NCBI GenBank assembly: GCA_015680685.1
Contig: MNCI01000577.1
Coordinates: forward strand, 145,686 to 209,685
DNA from: Gnetum montanum
Lineage: Eukaryota; Streptophyta; Gnetopsida; Gnetales; Gnetaceae
DNA length: 64,000 bases
Direction: 5' to 3'
The notes below the pieces were generated by a model that was not told the origin of the DNA, did no database searches, and was given only the letters and a program-made list of their open reading frames with translations. A program made the position numbers and the translations under genes. Shown here piece by piece: positions 35,134 through 48,972 of the stretch (within the stretch, counting starts at the first letter, position 1; the number at the start of each line of letters is the position of its first letter).

Positions 35134-36115
35134 GGTAGGGACACCTCTTCTAATCCCCTTATTCTACCCTACATTCTATGTGTCTTTTTTATTTGATTTT
35201 GTTGGGGATGATTATTGGATGTTGTCATGTGTTTTTTGCTCATTTTGATGAGTTTAGGGGTTTTCAAGATCTATGGGAACTTGTTTGGAGTTATCCGAAG
35301 GCTTTTATCATCAAAATAATCATTTTTCTTTTTGGCACCTTCAGGATAGACATCTCTCAAAAAAGATAGACATCTTTCTAGAGAGTCTCCCTTGAAGTAA
35401 ATAGACCTTGACTCCATAGAAGACATCTATCAAAAATAGTACATGCCTCTCCCATGAGTAGGGCTTTAATAGGAGACATCTAAATGTAGCCAGAGATGAC
35501 CTAGACACATGGGAAAACTTCTAAAAATACTGTTCCAATTCAAGAAACAGCCAAAGCAAGATGGAAACAACCAAGAAGAAGGTAAGAAGCCCTGGGAAAC
35601 ATTTAAAGAACCTCAAGTTGAGTTGAGGAAAGGTTTCTATGGCTTTTACCTTTTGGTTGCTTATAAATATTGATATAATTCACAATTGTTAGTGCCATAG
35701 TGCCAAGGACCGAAGTGCCAAAGACCAAAGTGAAAACACCTAAGGCCAAACATCCCAATAGAAGGAAAGATAGAAAGCTCTTGAGGGAAGAGAACTTGTG
35801 TAAGGAAGTTGAGTGAGAGGCAAGGGAGAATACTTAAGAAAGGTTAGGAGAGTTTCTCATAAGTGTTTTGGCTTGAGCTTGGGCTCCCTTGTGAGCAATT
35901 GAGGATTAAGAGAGGATAAGTGTGACCACTAAGATCCTTGGGATAGTTGTAAGTTAAGGTTGGCTCTTCATCTTTGATGTATTTTCTATGTATTTTGAGA
36001 ATTATCTTAATATAAGAGAGATTTTCTCTATTTTATTACATTATTCTTATTTTATAAGCTATATCTACTTGGAAGTTGTGGATTGGGTCCTATTGGGATA
36101 TATTGAGGTGCAACA
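35134..36115 (+). mobile_element. 3' LTR of element G
   Basis: About 982 bp from GGTAGGGACACC (expected TGTAGGG; first base changed) to GAGGTGCAACA. It ends in a segment that is the inverse of 33751-33900. Upstream, 35061-35071 ('aagtcatgggggcatgg') resembles the polypurine string of the Athila-like elements. Confidence 0.65.
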
Positions 36116-38040
36116 TCTCCCACCTCCCCCCTCCCCCCACTATACCAAACATTTATGTTATTACAACATGCACTTTCATTAAAGATGTTATTATAATAAT
36201 TACATCATCATGTTACAAAGTAACACTATCCTATATATGAAATGATACCATTTAGAAATGGGGGTATAATAAACTAAACCAACATCCACCCTGCCCCCTC
36301 ACTCCTAACCCTCTCAAAAGTAGTTATTCATCCATGAATAGGTTTTTCTTAAGGATCCTTGCCTATGATTTAATGATTTAATATCTCCTTTATAATGAGG
36401 TTGCATATTAAAGTTTTGTTGCTTATTATACAAAGAAAAGATAAGTAAGAAAAAAATACCTAAGGAAAATACATTTATCAAGTTAATAACATGCACCAAT
36501 GTTTAGGTAATGACAAGTAAATTGAAGATCTACCAACCACGAAATACTCGTTCTAACCTGGGTAGCATTAGGTGCAACTCATATCTCTAGTTTTTTCTAT
36601 TTTTTATTTTACACCTTTTTGATTCTAGAATGTTTTCCTATTTTACCCCATCATTAGTACATTTAAAATTGTCTTGAATATTATACACTTTGTTATATAT
36701 TTTACCTTATTTTAGTGTCATTTTCTAATTTCTATTAATAAATGTGCTTTATGCCAATAGGACATAGTGGTGTTGTACATGTTGCTAATGGTGGTTTGTG
36801 CTTAATGTTTTCTTTGCTAATGTCTTGTTTCTATTTTTTAATTTTTGGTACCGATGACTAAGGCATGGTTTCTATTTCATGGAACAAGTACTGAATCCAC
36901 GTCATCCACCCATCCACAAACTCTATGGTTTTTCTTATTTTGGAAATATGAGATCCCTTCCATTAAATGAACTTTTAATAAATTTGAGACCTTGGTGATT
37001 TCCAAAATTAGGAAGGATTCCAAGGTTTGCATAGGGTGTGACTTTAAGGGGACTTAATACTCTTTGTACTCTTCTACTTACTTGGTTGCATGAGTGTTTT
37101 CATAGACATCTTACGATTCCATGTCAACCAATAATAGGAAGTGAATAACTCATTGCATGGTGTGATTCCAATCTAAAAATAATAACAAACAAGAAAAGAA
37201 AAAAAATATAAAAATGGTGAAAATTTAAAGCACATCCCTTAGACACATAGTAGGCTACAAGCACTAGTTATGGGACTAGAAAGACATATTACCCATGCCT
37301 GAAGGTCCCCTCTAACTAAGGCCTTCTATCACCTCCTACTTATCATTTCTTCTCTTTAAGGAATGGTGGTTGTTCTATGGGAGCACTCTTATGTCTTAAG
37401 GGGATGGATCAGTCTTGGAGTGGTGATGCAAAGTCACTACAAGTAGTTGGTTTTGGTCTGGACCAAGGATGAATCTTCTTAGGTTATTTAAACTCAAATC
37501 CATAAGGGACTTCGTATGAACTCAATTCAAAATTCCATTTCACATTCTCCATCATCCATCCATGCTGTCCATAACTCACCTCATTGTCAGTGTCCATGTT
37601 CTTGTTTGGTGTTTCTGTCTAACATAATTGAACTTTTTGGTATAATCTTCTTAGTTTTGGTCCTTAACTTTCATAAATCATTAATCATCTATGGGACCCA
37701 TAGACTTCCTAGGTTGAGGTTATGCAAGGAAAACCAGGGCATGTGCCTACTATGGTAAGGACACACTTACATATCTCCTATTTAGGATCATTAAGCACCT
37801 TATCCTTAGGTATTTTTGCAATTACTATCTTTTGTGTAGCCATCTTCTACAACCATGTGCTCCTTTAAGTATTTTTTGATTTCACATATTTTCCATCAAA
37901 TTTTTGAATTTTTGAGATTTCAAAGATCCTCTTCAATGATTTCATCATATTTTTGGCTTTTTTGGAACTCCATACACTTCAAATTAATTCAATAATTCTT
38001 TGTATTTTTTCAAATATTCAACTTTGAAATTTCTTTTTAT
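36116..38040 (+). other. Long intergenic region of element D
   Basis: C-rich tract at 36118-36138, then AT-rich text without genes. The block 'cccatgcctgaaggt' (37290-37305) also occurs, inverted, in the spacer of element A (about 13700). This marks the stretch from at least 37 kb as the spacer that precedes ORF2. Any pol, gag or 5' LTR of element D is missing, and element G lies to the left. Confidence 0.5.
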
Positions 38041-38126
38041 GGACCCCATAAATAGGGTACTATTGATGGAGCCCATGTGTATATGAGGCCTAGTATATGT
38101 GGCCTTGTTGATGCAACATAAAAATA
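38041..38126 (+). promoter_or_regulatory. Internal LTR-like promoter module of element D
   Basis: A block of GGCC/TATATG/GATG words (38045-38115, for example 'tatatgaggcctagtatatg' and 'tggccttgttgatg') is followed by CATAAAAATA (38117-38126). The D LTR (41668-) has the same series: 'tggcctcat', 'cggccttgttgatg', then TATAAATA at 41777-41784. Some sequence downstream also matches ('tttttgtagtttt' near 38188 vs 'cttgtagttt' near 41839). Confidence 0.5.
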
Positions 38127-38290
38127 CTATACATATGCATGACCCCCCTTTGAAATTTTCACCTTTGCTTTCGAACATCTAAGGAGTTTTTGTAGTTTTC
38201 AAAGGCTATAATCTTCTAGAGCACATACCTTCCTAATTGTTTGTTTGAATCACTTTTTTCTTCAACCCTGTAGCTCTCAAAGGTAAGCTC

Positions 38291-38305
38291 TTAGTTGTGG
38301 GGGCC
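38291..38305 (+). other. Internal polypurine motif upstream of ORF2, element D
   Basis: TTAGTTGTGGGGGCC, about 275 bp upstream of the ORF2 ATG and about 165 bp downstream of the internal TATA-like box. It resembles 'agtccagttgtgggagta' at the 3' LTR border of the same element (41650-41667). Confidence 0.6.
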
Positions 38306-38579
38306 ACAAATATGTCATTTTTTCACAAGAAATTTTTTGACATTTTTTTCTAACTCCCAAAAAGTTTTAACTAAGAAATCAACATTAAAACACCAAATTA
38401 TGAAAATTAAACCTTTCTAAAGAGATCCGATGACACTAATAATAAAAATTAATTAATAAAAAAAATAAATTTGATATGATCCAACCATATCCAAGTGTAA
38501 CTAATTAATGAGATAATGTATTCAATTATTCTAAGTTACACATTACATCTACTAATCCATGGATGTGTTGTGACCATAG

Positions 38580-41431
38580 ATGGCACTAAAAGGCAAACAC
38601 ATGTAAGAAGGACCATCTCAACTAAGGGAGAAATGGCCTAGGATGAGAAGGAGCCAAGAATAGACCAAGGAAGAACCAATTGTAACCCATGCCATGGGAC
38701 CTATTAGGGAGTAGGTTGAAGTGGAATTTATTTTTCAAATTCCCAAACAACTAGTAGCATAGAACATTTCCATTATGGTGAGTCATCAGCTCAACAAATG
38801 AACATTGAGGTAACTTTGATAGAAGCCTTCCTAAACTATATCAGATCAAGGGAGGTCTAGAAGATGGTGCTCCAAAAGTTAAACTTTAACTCTTTTTTGG
38901 AGCAAGCACCTAAAGAGGTATAGGACCAACTAAAGACCTCCACCATGTGGCTAATTATCACTTCCAATGAGGAAGAGGTATATGGGAGAGATGTTCCTAT
39001 TTTTGAACAACAAGAAGACCAATTCAATGGTTAATATTAAAGACATTTTAGTGTTCTACTCAGTGCAAGCAATTGTAGAGGTGCCTAGGTTGCTTAAAAC
39101 TAGGGTGAATCATACCTTCCAATGTAGGTAAACCCAAACATTAAAAAGGAATGGATTTAGTGATGCTATGTTGTTAACCACAAGGAGTATGACATGCTTA
39201 CATTGGTAGAAAGAATCCACTACAAGATTGTGGCCTTTCGTCTAAACCTCATGGTAAGGCCTGGCAAGATCACTACCTTTTTAGCTCATGTGTGTGCTAC
39301 TCTAAGTAGAAGATTCCCCATGAACATTGCACAACTAATCTATCTAGAGATAGAGAAGTGATTCAAGGAGAATGAATGTGGAAGGAAGGAACATCCCTTC
39401 CCATGCCTTATCAAAAAACTATGTTGAAGAGGAGGAATAGTTTGCTACACTAGCAATGTTTTTTGACATGCTATGATCACTAATTGGGTGGAGATGATGA
39501 AGGATAACACTCCTACAACGATCATCCAAGAAGAGGAGTAGTAGACACCACCTCCACCTACCACTTAGAAAATTGTGTTGGATATTGCTGTAACATCCCA
39601 ACAGTTGCATGAGTACCAAGAATGGCTCTTGAGTGAACAAGAGCAATAAGTAGGAACAAGTAGTGAAGAAACATCTATGTACTAGCCAAAGATGAGTCAC
39701 CTAAATGAGATGGATCGAATAGTGAGCCTAATGGAGGAAGGTGGATCCATTTTATTTGTCCAATAAATGCATTTTTTCATGAGTTTGAATCCTAGCACCA
39801 AAGATGTAAGGGTATCTTTCTCATAATAGCAGTAACTCTTAAAGATTTCTAGAAATGCTGAGACATTCTTGATGTGCTTGAAGGAGGATGAGGGGGGCAA
39901 CAGTTCTAGTGATGCAATACCAAGAATAAGAAATAGTATTTGAGGTGGTTGCTGATAGAATTGCCAAAACACTTAATGCACCTACAACATCTATACCAAA
40001 TTTCACTGCACTTAAAGATGTGTAGACATCCTTAGGGACCATAAGTACTAGATTAAGCATAGTATAACATGAATAAGTACTAGCCCTATTGGTAGGAACT
40101 AGGAAACTATTTCTAGATGTCCTTGACCTTCTAGATAATATAACTGCAACCCAATCAGAGTTGCTAGATACAAGGAGCAAGAACATTATTTTAGAAGGGT
40201 AGCTTCAAATAGCCAAAGAACTAAATTAACACTTGGCTATAGAAGTTGCTAAATTGAAAGCCTAGATTACCAACCCTACATTTCTGAACCTAGCATTGAC
40301 AAGAGATGAAGCTCTTGAATAGCTTCACACCAGGCTGAAAGGGGTTGAGAGTGTAATGGAAACAACAACATTCTACTGATCCTTGGTAGAGGCCACCTAG
40401 CATAAAATTCAAAAGGCCTTGAATCTAACCCATCAGAAGAATGTCCAGCTAACTAAAGAACCCATCATCTACAAAATGTTGATGTGCATAAATAATAATT
40501 GGCTAATTTTATCCATCAATAGTAGTCATAGTTGACCAAGGAAAACATAGAGTTAAGAAGATTAGCAACTAAGGATAGAAACATCTCCATGGAGGAGGTC
40601 CATGCCCTTCACCAAAAAACTACAATAGAGGTAGCTATCTAAGAATTAGAGGCTCTCAAATTTGAGAGAGTCAAGGATTACTATAGAGACCAAGTTGGCC
40701 TACAAAAGGAAATAAATGAAAAACACATTCAAGTGGCAAATACAAAGGTGAACAAGACCCTCTAACAACTCCAACAAGAATGTGAATTATGGTAGCCCAT
40801 CATTGATGGGATTGATCAATATTGTAAAGTAGAAATTCATCTAAAGGAGTTACAAATAGAGGAAATGATTGAATATATGTAGCTTGCCAATCTCTAGTAC
40901 ATAAAGCTAGCTACATTGACTACTGGATAGCTGCAATTAGAACTAGAAATGCGAGTGGCCAACTCATACTTATTGTATGAGGTCGAGTTCAAGCATCACA
41001 AGGACACCGAGAAAAAGCTTGTAGAGAAAAACATTGAACATAAGGTTCTCAAGGAAAAATATACCAATCAAAGATCCACTACCAAGAGCCTCGCTAAAAA
41101 AATTAATTACTACTAGAAGCTAAAAAACATAATTAGTGTATTTGATGTTGACCATAAATAATTCATTGTCTAGTTCATCAACATCAATGAGCTATTTCCA
41201 ATAATTCCTTATTCATGTGATATCCCCATTCTAGCCCACATTAGTGATGTCATGTAGACTATGAATGATCCTTAGAGCAAGGAGGAGAAGATGAAGGCAT
41301 TACTAGATGACTTTCATCTTCCACTAGAGGCACCGGCTACAATAAGACAATGTCCTTAACCTCTATGCATGCCTGAAGCTAGCGAAGGTCCTTCAAAACC
41401 TTAGGAACCTTCACCATATGGGACCATTTAA
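38580..41431 (+). pseudogene. ORF2 of element D (Transposase_32-like + coiled coil)
   Basis: Start MALKGKHM followed by EGPSQLREKWPR (compare MALKCGK and EGPTQGGRKQPRR in element A). It ends EPSPYGTI with TAA at 41429-41431, 2852 nt in all, with many stops. At 39290-39420 come LSRRFPMNIAQLIYLEIEK and HPFPCLIKKLC, the Transposase_32-like pattern, then MMKDNTPTTI and proline runs as in element B. The C-terminal 1.2 kb is rich in Lys, Glu, Gln and Leu with heptad-like spacing and aligns with 8084-8571 of element E. Confidence 0.75.
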
Positions 41432-41667
41432 TATTCTCAACCATCTTCATGCCATTAAAAGATGTGCTATCTAGTTTTATTAGTCATGTTATGGTGTTTA
41501 ATTTTTTGTCATAAACACCATAAATGTTTATACTGATGTTGATCTTTACACTCAGGCACTCAATTTTGTTATGTTAGTTTGTTGTGTCAAGTGTCAGTCA
41601 ATAAACTCATACCTTTTAAATTTTGTAAGGGAACTAAAGGATTAGTCTTAGTCCAGTTGTGGGAGTA

Positions 41668-42529
41668 TGACGAAGTTTCAAAGTGTCATGTTCATAAGGA
41701 CCTATTAGTGTGGCCTCATCATTGAGTCTCTATCGACACGGCCTTGTTGATGTGGTGTTTCCTTGTTGATGAAGTCTATAAATACGCCCTCACCCATCAT
41801 GTTTATGGAATGTATTATCATAGTTGTAGTAGAGATCTTGTAGTTTGATCATATGATATTTAGGATATTTTTTTGAGTGCCTACAGCAGGAGTTAGAAAG
41901 AGTACATATCTTTATTCAAGCACTAATGTACCTAAGCACATCAGTGTGATTGGCAATAAATATGAGACTTTTAATCAAACCTTATAACACTTGGAATAGA
42001 TTAATTATTTATTTTGCATTTATCATTTTTATTAATTATGAAATTAATTAATATAAGTAAGAATTTAATTAATGAACTAATTAAGCTAAATATATCAAGC
42101 ACATAAGTATGACCACTTCAAGCATAACATACATCACTTGGTAATCCCAACAACACTTGATGCTTGGCAACCTAACAATGTTGTATGCATTCAAGATGTG
42201 TATGGAAAGTAGGACTAGATGCTTATGTTAGGGTAGTTAGTTATTAATTAGCAATTAGATTAGTTAAATTGGTTAATAAATTCAGTTTCAACTTGTTATC
42301 AATCATAGATGAATAAAATATCAAATAATAACAATCATGTGCCCCAATTATACTTCGTCATACAACTAAGCTTTAGAAGTGTAGTTGGGAAGACAATGAT
42401 CATCATGATTAGATTTCACTTTCTAGAACCAGCATACTCAGGAAGTTAAGGTTTATGGAATTCAACCATATTGCATGTGAATACTTGTAATTCATATGAT
42501 TAGGCATAGGATATGCTCACCACTCATCA
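41668..42529 (+). mobile_element. 3' LTR of element D
   Basis: 862 bp from TGACGAAGTTTC to CACCACTCATCA, related to the LTR of element E. U3 has GGCCTCAT/GGCCTTGTTGATG words, then TATAAATA (41777-41784). It joins the gag of element C directly at 42530, so D was inserted into C or the junction is a later deletion. The 5' LTR is not in the window. Confidence 0.8.
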
Positions 42530-44625
42530 AACATGATCGAACATTAGGGTGGAGGGATGTGTGTAGAAGGATGCAAAGGGTGCTATGGATATGGGTTGTT
42601 TCTCTAAGTATATGGTGAATGTGTTTGGTGATACTATGGACGGTAATAGTGATCCTGAAATGAGGCATGGCTTGCAGAACTTCTTGGAGAAATGGATTGC
42701 TAAACATAGTACCCATATGGATCTGGTTTCCTGTAATGGTACTATTGCCTTGGCAGTGGCATTCCCCATGATTATGGTTGGTTCCATTGTAAGTATTGCT
42801 CATATGGTTGTGGTGGAGCTCCACTTGGGTAATAAGATTGTTATTGCTAGTGGACCTACCTTGGATTGCCTTGAGGATAAGGTAATCGTCTAGGTGCGTG
42901 CCTATGTGTTAGTCAAGGATTTAATGTGTATACCCCAAAATCTTGCAAGTGTAACACCATAGGGAAACACCCCTTTGGATGTTCATATTGATAGATGTAA
43001 CAACTAATATCATCATCAAAGTTATTTTTCAAAAATTCTTCTATGGCAGCAACTTTGCCCTTACCTCTCTAGTAGGCACATTCAACTTCTTTTTGCCTTT
43101 TTTGGTCATAATCACTATTCTATTCTTTGGATGTCTTAGCAATTTTCATAGTAGTTTGAAACTTTTCATCCAAAGAGTCCCATAATTTATCAACCTTTGC
43201 CAAAATGTCATAAATAAATCTTTGAATAGGTAAAATTTTCCTATTCATCACTTCATCAAGAGGTGACTCCTCCTTATCACAAAATTGAACCTCCCTTTTG
43301 TAGATGGAAGGATACCTATTATACTCTTCTGCATTTTTCCTTCTTTGCAACTCACCTTCTTCTTTTGCTACCTACTCTATAAGATAGTCTCCCTTGGGCA
43401 TAAACCTCAAGATTTTTTCTAGTTTTCACTCTAAGTCCATCTATGATGTGGCAAAGCTATTCTGTTTGAGAATAACCATGGCTAGGGAATTGATGTAAGA
43501 GTGAATAATATCTACCCATGGTAGCAACCAAGGACTCATGTCTGTCTTGTTTCTAGCCTTAGATTTTCCTTCTCAGGTTAGACACTTTGGAGGATGTCTA
43601 GTATTTATCATTAAATAGTTCTAACATGGTACTCCATCAACGAATGGATTCTAGCTTTAAGGACTAGTACCAGGTTTGAGCTTCCTTAATGAGTATCTTG
43701 GGAAAAAGCTTGAGTTTCTACCAATCATTTTCAATGCTCTATAATGCACACAGATTATGAAAAGCTTGTAGATGTGTCTACAAATTATATTTGTATCCCC
43801 CCTCAAATCTTAGAATATTATTCATGTCTAAATGCTTGATCTAACTATCTTTCACATGCCTAGTTGGGATCTTTACTACCTTTGCAATGTTAAGCATACT
43901 TTTAGTTTCCAATAGAGGTTCATCATCATCATTGCATTGATGATGGTTCCTACCACCTCTACATTCTTGATGGACTTGATGGTCATTGTTGTCTCATTGA
44001 TCACCTTCATCATGATTATTTCAATGGTAACTTTTATGAGAACCAATAGATGAAGAGGAATGTTCAAAATTGGGTGCAGAGGATGAAAAGGAAGGTTGAT
44101 CACCACCGCCACTATGGTGTCCACCACCACCTTTTTGCTCATTACAACCAACATCCTTCGATCCCTTGCCATCATGATGTTTGCCTGAGTTCCTACCTTG
44201 ACTATCAATTTTTTCTAAACATGGTTTATGAATAGTGGATCATAGGATCAGGGCCACACCATCATCACTAATAATAGGAGGTGGAGTACCTTCATGTTGA
44301 GAACCTTCAAAGGGAGGATCCTCATTATCATTTGGATTTAGTAGGAACAAGGGATTAGTGAAGTATTTCCCCTTTTCAAAATCATGGTGCTTCTCCTAAT
44401 GTCAATCTTGCTTGCATTTTGTTTTAGTGTGATGGTACTCCCTAGTGTCATAATTAGTCACAACATATTCCTTATGAAGATCTTAGATTTCTAACTTCCT
44501 AAGGGTTTGAAATAAAATTTTAGGCATAGATTGATCAAGAGGCATAATGATATTTCCCTCCATGTCATGCCATCATAGTTACTCATCTTGGTGTAGGATG
44601 AAGGTAAAGTTCGATATATACTCAT
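42530..44625 (-). pseudogene. Gag of element C (3' part, host of element B)
   Basis: Minus-strand gag homologous to that of element B: LDMNNILRFEGGYKYNL and STMLELFNDKY (about 43620-43830), then REVQFCDKEESPLDEVMNRK and KVDKLWDSLDEKFQTTMKI (43130-43300). A knuckle-like IYQYEHPKGC lies around 43000. Stops and frameshifts are scattered throughout. The N-terminal end is cut at 44625 by element B; the leader continues at 57559. Confidence 0.75.
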
Positions 44626-45539
44626 TGATGAGCGGCTAGGTACCCCTACGCCCAACCATATGAATCACAGGCATTCACACGCGACTTGGTCAAATTCCGT
44701 AGATTGTAAGCACTTAACATACACCAAATCCTAACCAGTAAAACCTTGGGTTGGAATGGTCGTCATCTTCCCAATCTCACTTGTGATGTTCTAGTGGTAA
44801 TGGTTAAGTGAGGTTGAGGCAACTGATTTTTATAGATTTTTACTTTATCTTTTGGCATCTAATTAAGGTATGGAAAGTAAGGAATGAGTGATTATCTAAT
44901 CTATAATTATCCTAATGTGTATCCTAACTATTCCTAGCATAAGTATCTAGTCCAATCTTCTGAGCATGTTCTGAGCATCCCCTAACCACTACTAGGTTAC
45001 CAGACGTTAAGTGTCACTGGGTTACCAAGTGTTGGGTTTGTGTTCGAGATGGTCGTACTTATGGTTTCTATGAACTATGAATGAATGATAGTAGTTAAAC
45101 TAATAATAAGAGAAACTCAAGTAATTATCAAACAATAGAAATATAAAGCTATTAAATGCATTAAATGGCTAAGTCCAAATGTTGCAAGGAATGCTTGAAA
45201 GCTCATCTTTATTGTTGTTCACACCAATGGGCTTAAATACACTAGCACTCGAATAAAGAGCTGAACACCTTCTTTACACCTACTGCGGGCAGTTGAAAAA
45301 TATTTGAAGATATTATAACTCATGTGGGAACAAACTGGAAGAGCTTCGCTACAACTGATAAAAAGGTACCTCAATGAGGTGGAAGGCCCATTTATTTATA
45401 GGTTGAAATAGGTGCTACATGAACAGGGCCATGTCGATGCATGAAAGAATGCATCGACGAGGCTATGTCGATGTAGCCACATATACGGTGTCCTGTATAT
45501 GCATCCTAGTAAATGCAGTGACCAATAAACACTTCATCA
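44626..45539 (-). mobile_element. 3' LTR of element B
   Basis: 914 bp, plus-strand ends TGATGAGCGG and CTTCATCA. On the minus strand the U3 has 'gcatatacaggacaccg' and CATCGACATGGCC-type words, then TATAAATA (complement of 45393-45400). The adjacent polypurine motif (45540-45553) reads CAGTCGTGAGGGTA on the minus strand. Confidence 0.9.
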
Positions 45540-45780
45540 TACCCTCACGACTGAGTAAAAACTTTTCCTTGAGTTCCTCTTACAATTTGTAAGGTATGGA
45601 ATTTTATTTACAACACACATGACTTGACACACATACACACATACACATATGATGCACCATAGCCCAAGTATACAGAGAAGGAAAAATTACAAAATTGGTG
45701 GTGTTTAGAGACAAAATTGAATAACTTGCTTGTCCTAGATTCCCTACTATGTAGAAAGACGTAAAAATCATTGGAGGAGA

Positions 45781-48566
45781 TCATACCTTCCCTGGCGGTG
45801 GTGGTTTTGATAGCCCTTCAACAACCTCTGGCCCATGGGGTGGTGGTGGCATGAATGATGGTTGCCCCCTAGTAGCTGCAACTTTTGGAGGTAATCAAAA
45901 ATCCTCCAGAACGGCCCTCATTTTTTCTCTTTGCTTATGGGATTTTTCACTGTCTAGGAAGCTTCACCAATGTGTGCTAGAATTGGAACCTCCCAAGGGC
46001 ATGAAAGTGTAGGAAGGAGCTCTTTCAAATTAACCAACTAGGCTATGAACTATTTTCATTCAATGTAGAACACTCTAATTGATGTTTACAACTATTGGTA
46101 GTCAGTCATTCAATGGGCCAAGTTCTTTGTGACCACACATTATCCTTCAAAACACGTGCAGAGAACCTCGAGTTCCACATTTTCTATTTCCAATTTTTTC
46201 TTTATTGCTCTATGCGCTTGGAACTTGCCCTCATATAAAGAGTACGAGATGGCCACTTGTTTCTCTAGGTTAGATCACAGTCTCTTGGCTATGAGCATGG
46301 CCAGGTTTGCATAGCGAAGGTTTGTGAGCTACATATATTCTATCATTTCTTCAATTTGCAGCTCTTTGAGGTGGATTTCAACTTGATTGTAGGTATTCAA
46401 CCCATTAAAGATAGGTTGCCATACCTTGCTTCCTTCTTGGAGCTATTGGAGCACTTGGTTCTGTTTGGCCTTTGCGACTTGGATCTGCTTCTCATTTACT
46501 TCTTTTTGAGATCCCACTTGGTCCCTGTATTGATTCTTAACTTTCTCAAATTTCAAGGCCTCATTCTTCCAAGTGATGACTTTGATGGCATGTTTCTATC
46601 ACAAGGATTGAACCTCCTCCATGGATAGATTTCAGTTCTTAGTGGCCAACCTTCTCACATCAACATTTACCCTAGCTAGCTCTTCCTGCTGTTGGTGGAT
46701 AAAATTTTTCATGTGCTCATTTTTAGCACCAACATTATGCAGGTGATGGACCTCTTTCCAAGGCCTTATCAAAGATCGCCGACTCTCGTTCATCCTCAAC
46801 TATTTGCAGTTTAACTTGAAGCTGTTAAAAAGCTTCATCTCTAGTGAGCTCATAGTTGAGGAGAGCTAGATCGAAAAGTTGGGCTCTTAACTAGGTGACT
46901 TCCATTGTCAAGAATTGACAGATGGCTTAAGTAATTTCAAGTTACCCTTCCAAAACAAGGCTCTTACCCCTTGCCAATAGTATCTCTGACTAGGTTGCAA
47001 TGATGTTATTCGCAAGATCAAAGACATGCGGAAGCAATTGCTTGGTTCCCACCAATCGCTCCAACAGTTCTTCATGTTGTGCTACATCAATGCTGCTATC
47101 TGAAGTTCCGGTGGATGCCTATACATCTTGAAGCCATGCACATCTGGTATAGGCACCGCCAGTGCATTGAGAACCGTAACAATTGTATCAACAACCACTT
47201 TGGCTATAATATCCTATCCCTAGTGCTAGATCACTAGGACTATTACCCCTTCACCATCCTCCAATCATACCAAGAAGGTACCAGCATTCCTTGAAATTTA
47301 AAGAAATAGCTATTGGGCTGATACTATTACCTCTTAGATGCTAGGATCTGTTCTTGCTGGCACTTGTGTTCGAGCGAAAGAGAACATCGGCCTTGCTCTT
47401 TCTAAAAACTAATTGATCAAGCCACTTGCTCTAGGTGGCTCATTGTAGGGTGATAAAATGAAGGGTCTTCCACTCCACTAGTCCTACGAGATTGCTCTCG
47501 CTAGATCAAGAGTGATTGTTGGATTTCACGGATATATTCTGTGATAGTTTGCAACCCCAACATTGTTGTTTTCATAGGTGGTGGAGGTGGTTGTTGCTCT
47601 TCCTCTATCTGTGTAATGGTAGGAGTCCTATCTTTCATCATTTCACACCATGAGGCAATTATGGCATGTTGGAGTGTATCATTGGCATAACATGCTATCC
47701 CTACCCATTTGCATAATTGTCTGATTAGGTAGGGGAAGGGGAGAGCTCGCCTTCCACATTGGCTTTCAGCAAATCTCTTTTCAATTTCTAAGAATATCAA
47801 CTGTGGAAGACTCATTGGAAATTTTTCACTCAAAATGGCACAAGCACGAGCGAAGAAGGCCATGAATTTACTGGTTCTTACTGTTGGGTTTTGATGGTAC
47901 GACGTGATCTTGGAATATATCCTCTCTGTGGTGGCTAAGGTGCTAAACTCCTTGTGATATACCCCATCGCACTACTAGATCCACTCCCCTTTTAGCTCAG
48001 GGTCTTCTTATTTTGGAATCTCTACTGCATCTTCTTCGATCTCTACCAATCCCAGAGCTTGCACTATTTCCTCTACAGAGTAAGAGACATAAATGTCCTT
48101 AATCGTTACTATGGACCCCGGTTGCTAATTTTTCCAGAAGAGATAGGTTTCTCCTAGGTACCATTCACCACTGGTTGTGATGATCAGCCACATAGGAGAA
48201 TTTTGCAATTGGAGTCTCACATCTTCTAGTGCATTTTTTGAGAAACGTTCCAAAGTTTAGCTCTTGTAGGACCATCTGTTGCACTTCTCGTGGCTTGATA
48301 GTATCAACATAAGCTTGGGTTAGGATGACCTCAAGTTGTGGTACTATCCCTAGAGTTTTATCTCCCTATGATTGCTTGTTGGGAAACTCCTCATCAGGAA
48401 TCCAATGGATAGATTCCACATCAGGTCCTTCACAGAGGGGGCTATTTGCATGAGAGCCCTCCATGTGCTCTAGTTGTTGGATGCCTCATCCCCTTCCTGT
48501 TCGTGGATGCTTATCCCTCGGTTGTGATGGTCCATTGCCCCTTGGATGCCTTGGTTTGGGTGCCAT
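45781..48566 (-). pseudogene. ORF2 of element B (Transposase_32-like + coiled coil)
   Basis: Start MAPKPRHPRGNGPSQPRDK (ATG at 48564-48566), end EGLSKPPPPGKV with TGA at 45781-45783: 2786 nt, about 929 codons, close to the 930 of element A. The best-kept part (47501-47863) encodes AILSEKFPMSLPQLIFLEIE and LPFPYLIRQLCKWVGI, the Transposase_32-like region, then a proline run. Downstream it becomes a broken coiled-coil-rich sequence. No membrane segment is seen. Confidence 0.78.
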
Positions 48567-48800
48567 TTGCAATCAAACATAACCACCCATTAAACCATGC
48601 ATAAGTAGCTCAAACTAGTCCTTATACACCTTTTCAGTTCAACTAAGTTATGTTGTTGGCATGGGCCTTCCATTAAGTCCCCCAATGTGTTAATTCATGG
48701 GTTAAAGCCAAAAAAAATCAAGGAATAAGTTGAAGTTTAAGCTTATTATTTTTGTTCTTAGTTAATTGATTAATTAATTAATTAATTACACACAAGGTTC

Positions 48801-48823
48801 ACCCCCCCCCCAATGACTGAGAG
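48801..48823 (-). other. Internal polypurine motif upstream of ORF2, element B
   Basis: The minus strand reads CTCTCAGTCATT followed by a run of ten or more G, about 235 bp upstream of the ORF2 ATG. The CAGTCAT + G-run form is that of the 3' LTR border. Confidence 0.6.
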
Positions 48824-48972
48824 CATACCTCTAGGGGCTCAAGAGGGTAAGGATTGGTTGATACAGACGTGCAGTGGAATGTAGGTGCCTAGGAAGAAGT
48901 TAGGGAGAAAAAATAGCAAAATATCCCCCTAATTTGTTTGTAAAACGATGAAATTCTTAAAGAAAAATGGCC

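Larger units (their letters stand above)
31930..36115 (+). mobile_element. Element G: non-autonomous LTR element with unfamiliar protein
   Basis: A left LTR remnant (31930-32345) and a right LTR (35134-36115) share 'acacctcttc..at.cccttattctacccta' and the following blocks. Between them are a reading-frame relic (32436-33720), an inverted LTR insertion (33751-34771) and a second conserved segment (34780-35086). No RT, integrase or protease words occur. Element I (59575-64000) is a relative in the opposite orientation. Confidence 0.75.

Noticed and set aside
42585-42893. 102-codon plus-strand open frame
   Set aside because: Antisense to the proline/His-rich C-terminal part of the gag of element C, which has matching text in elements A and B.
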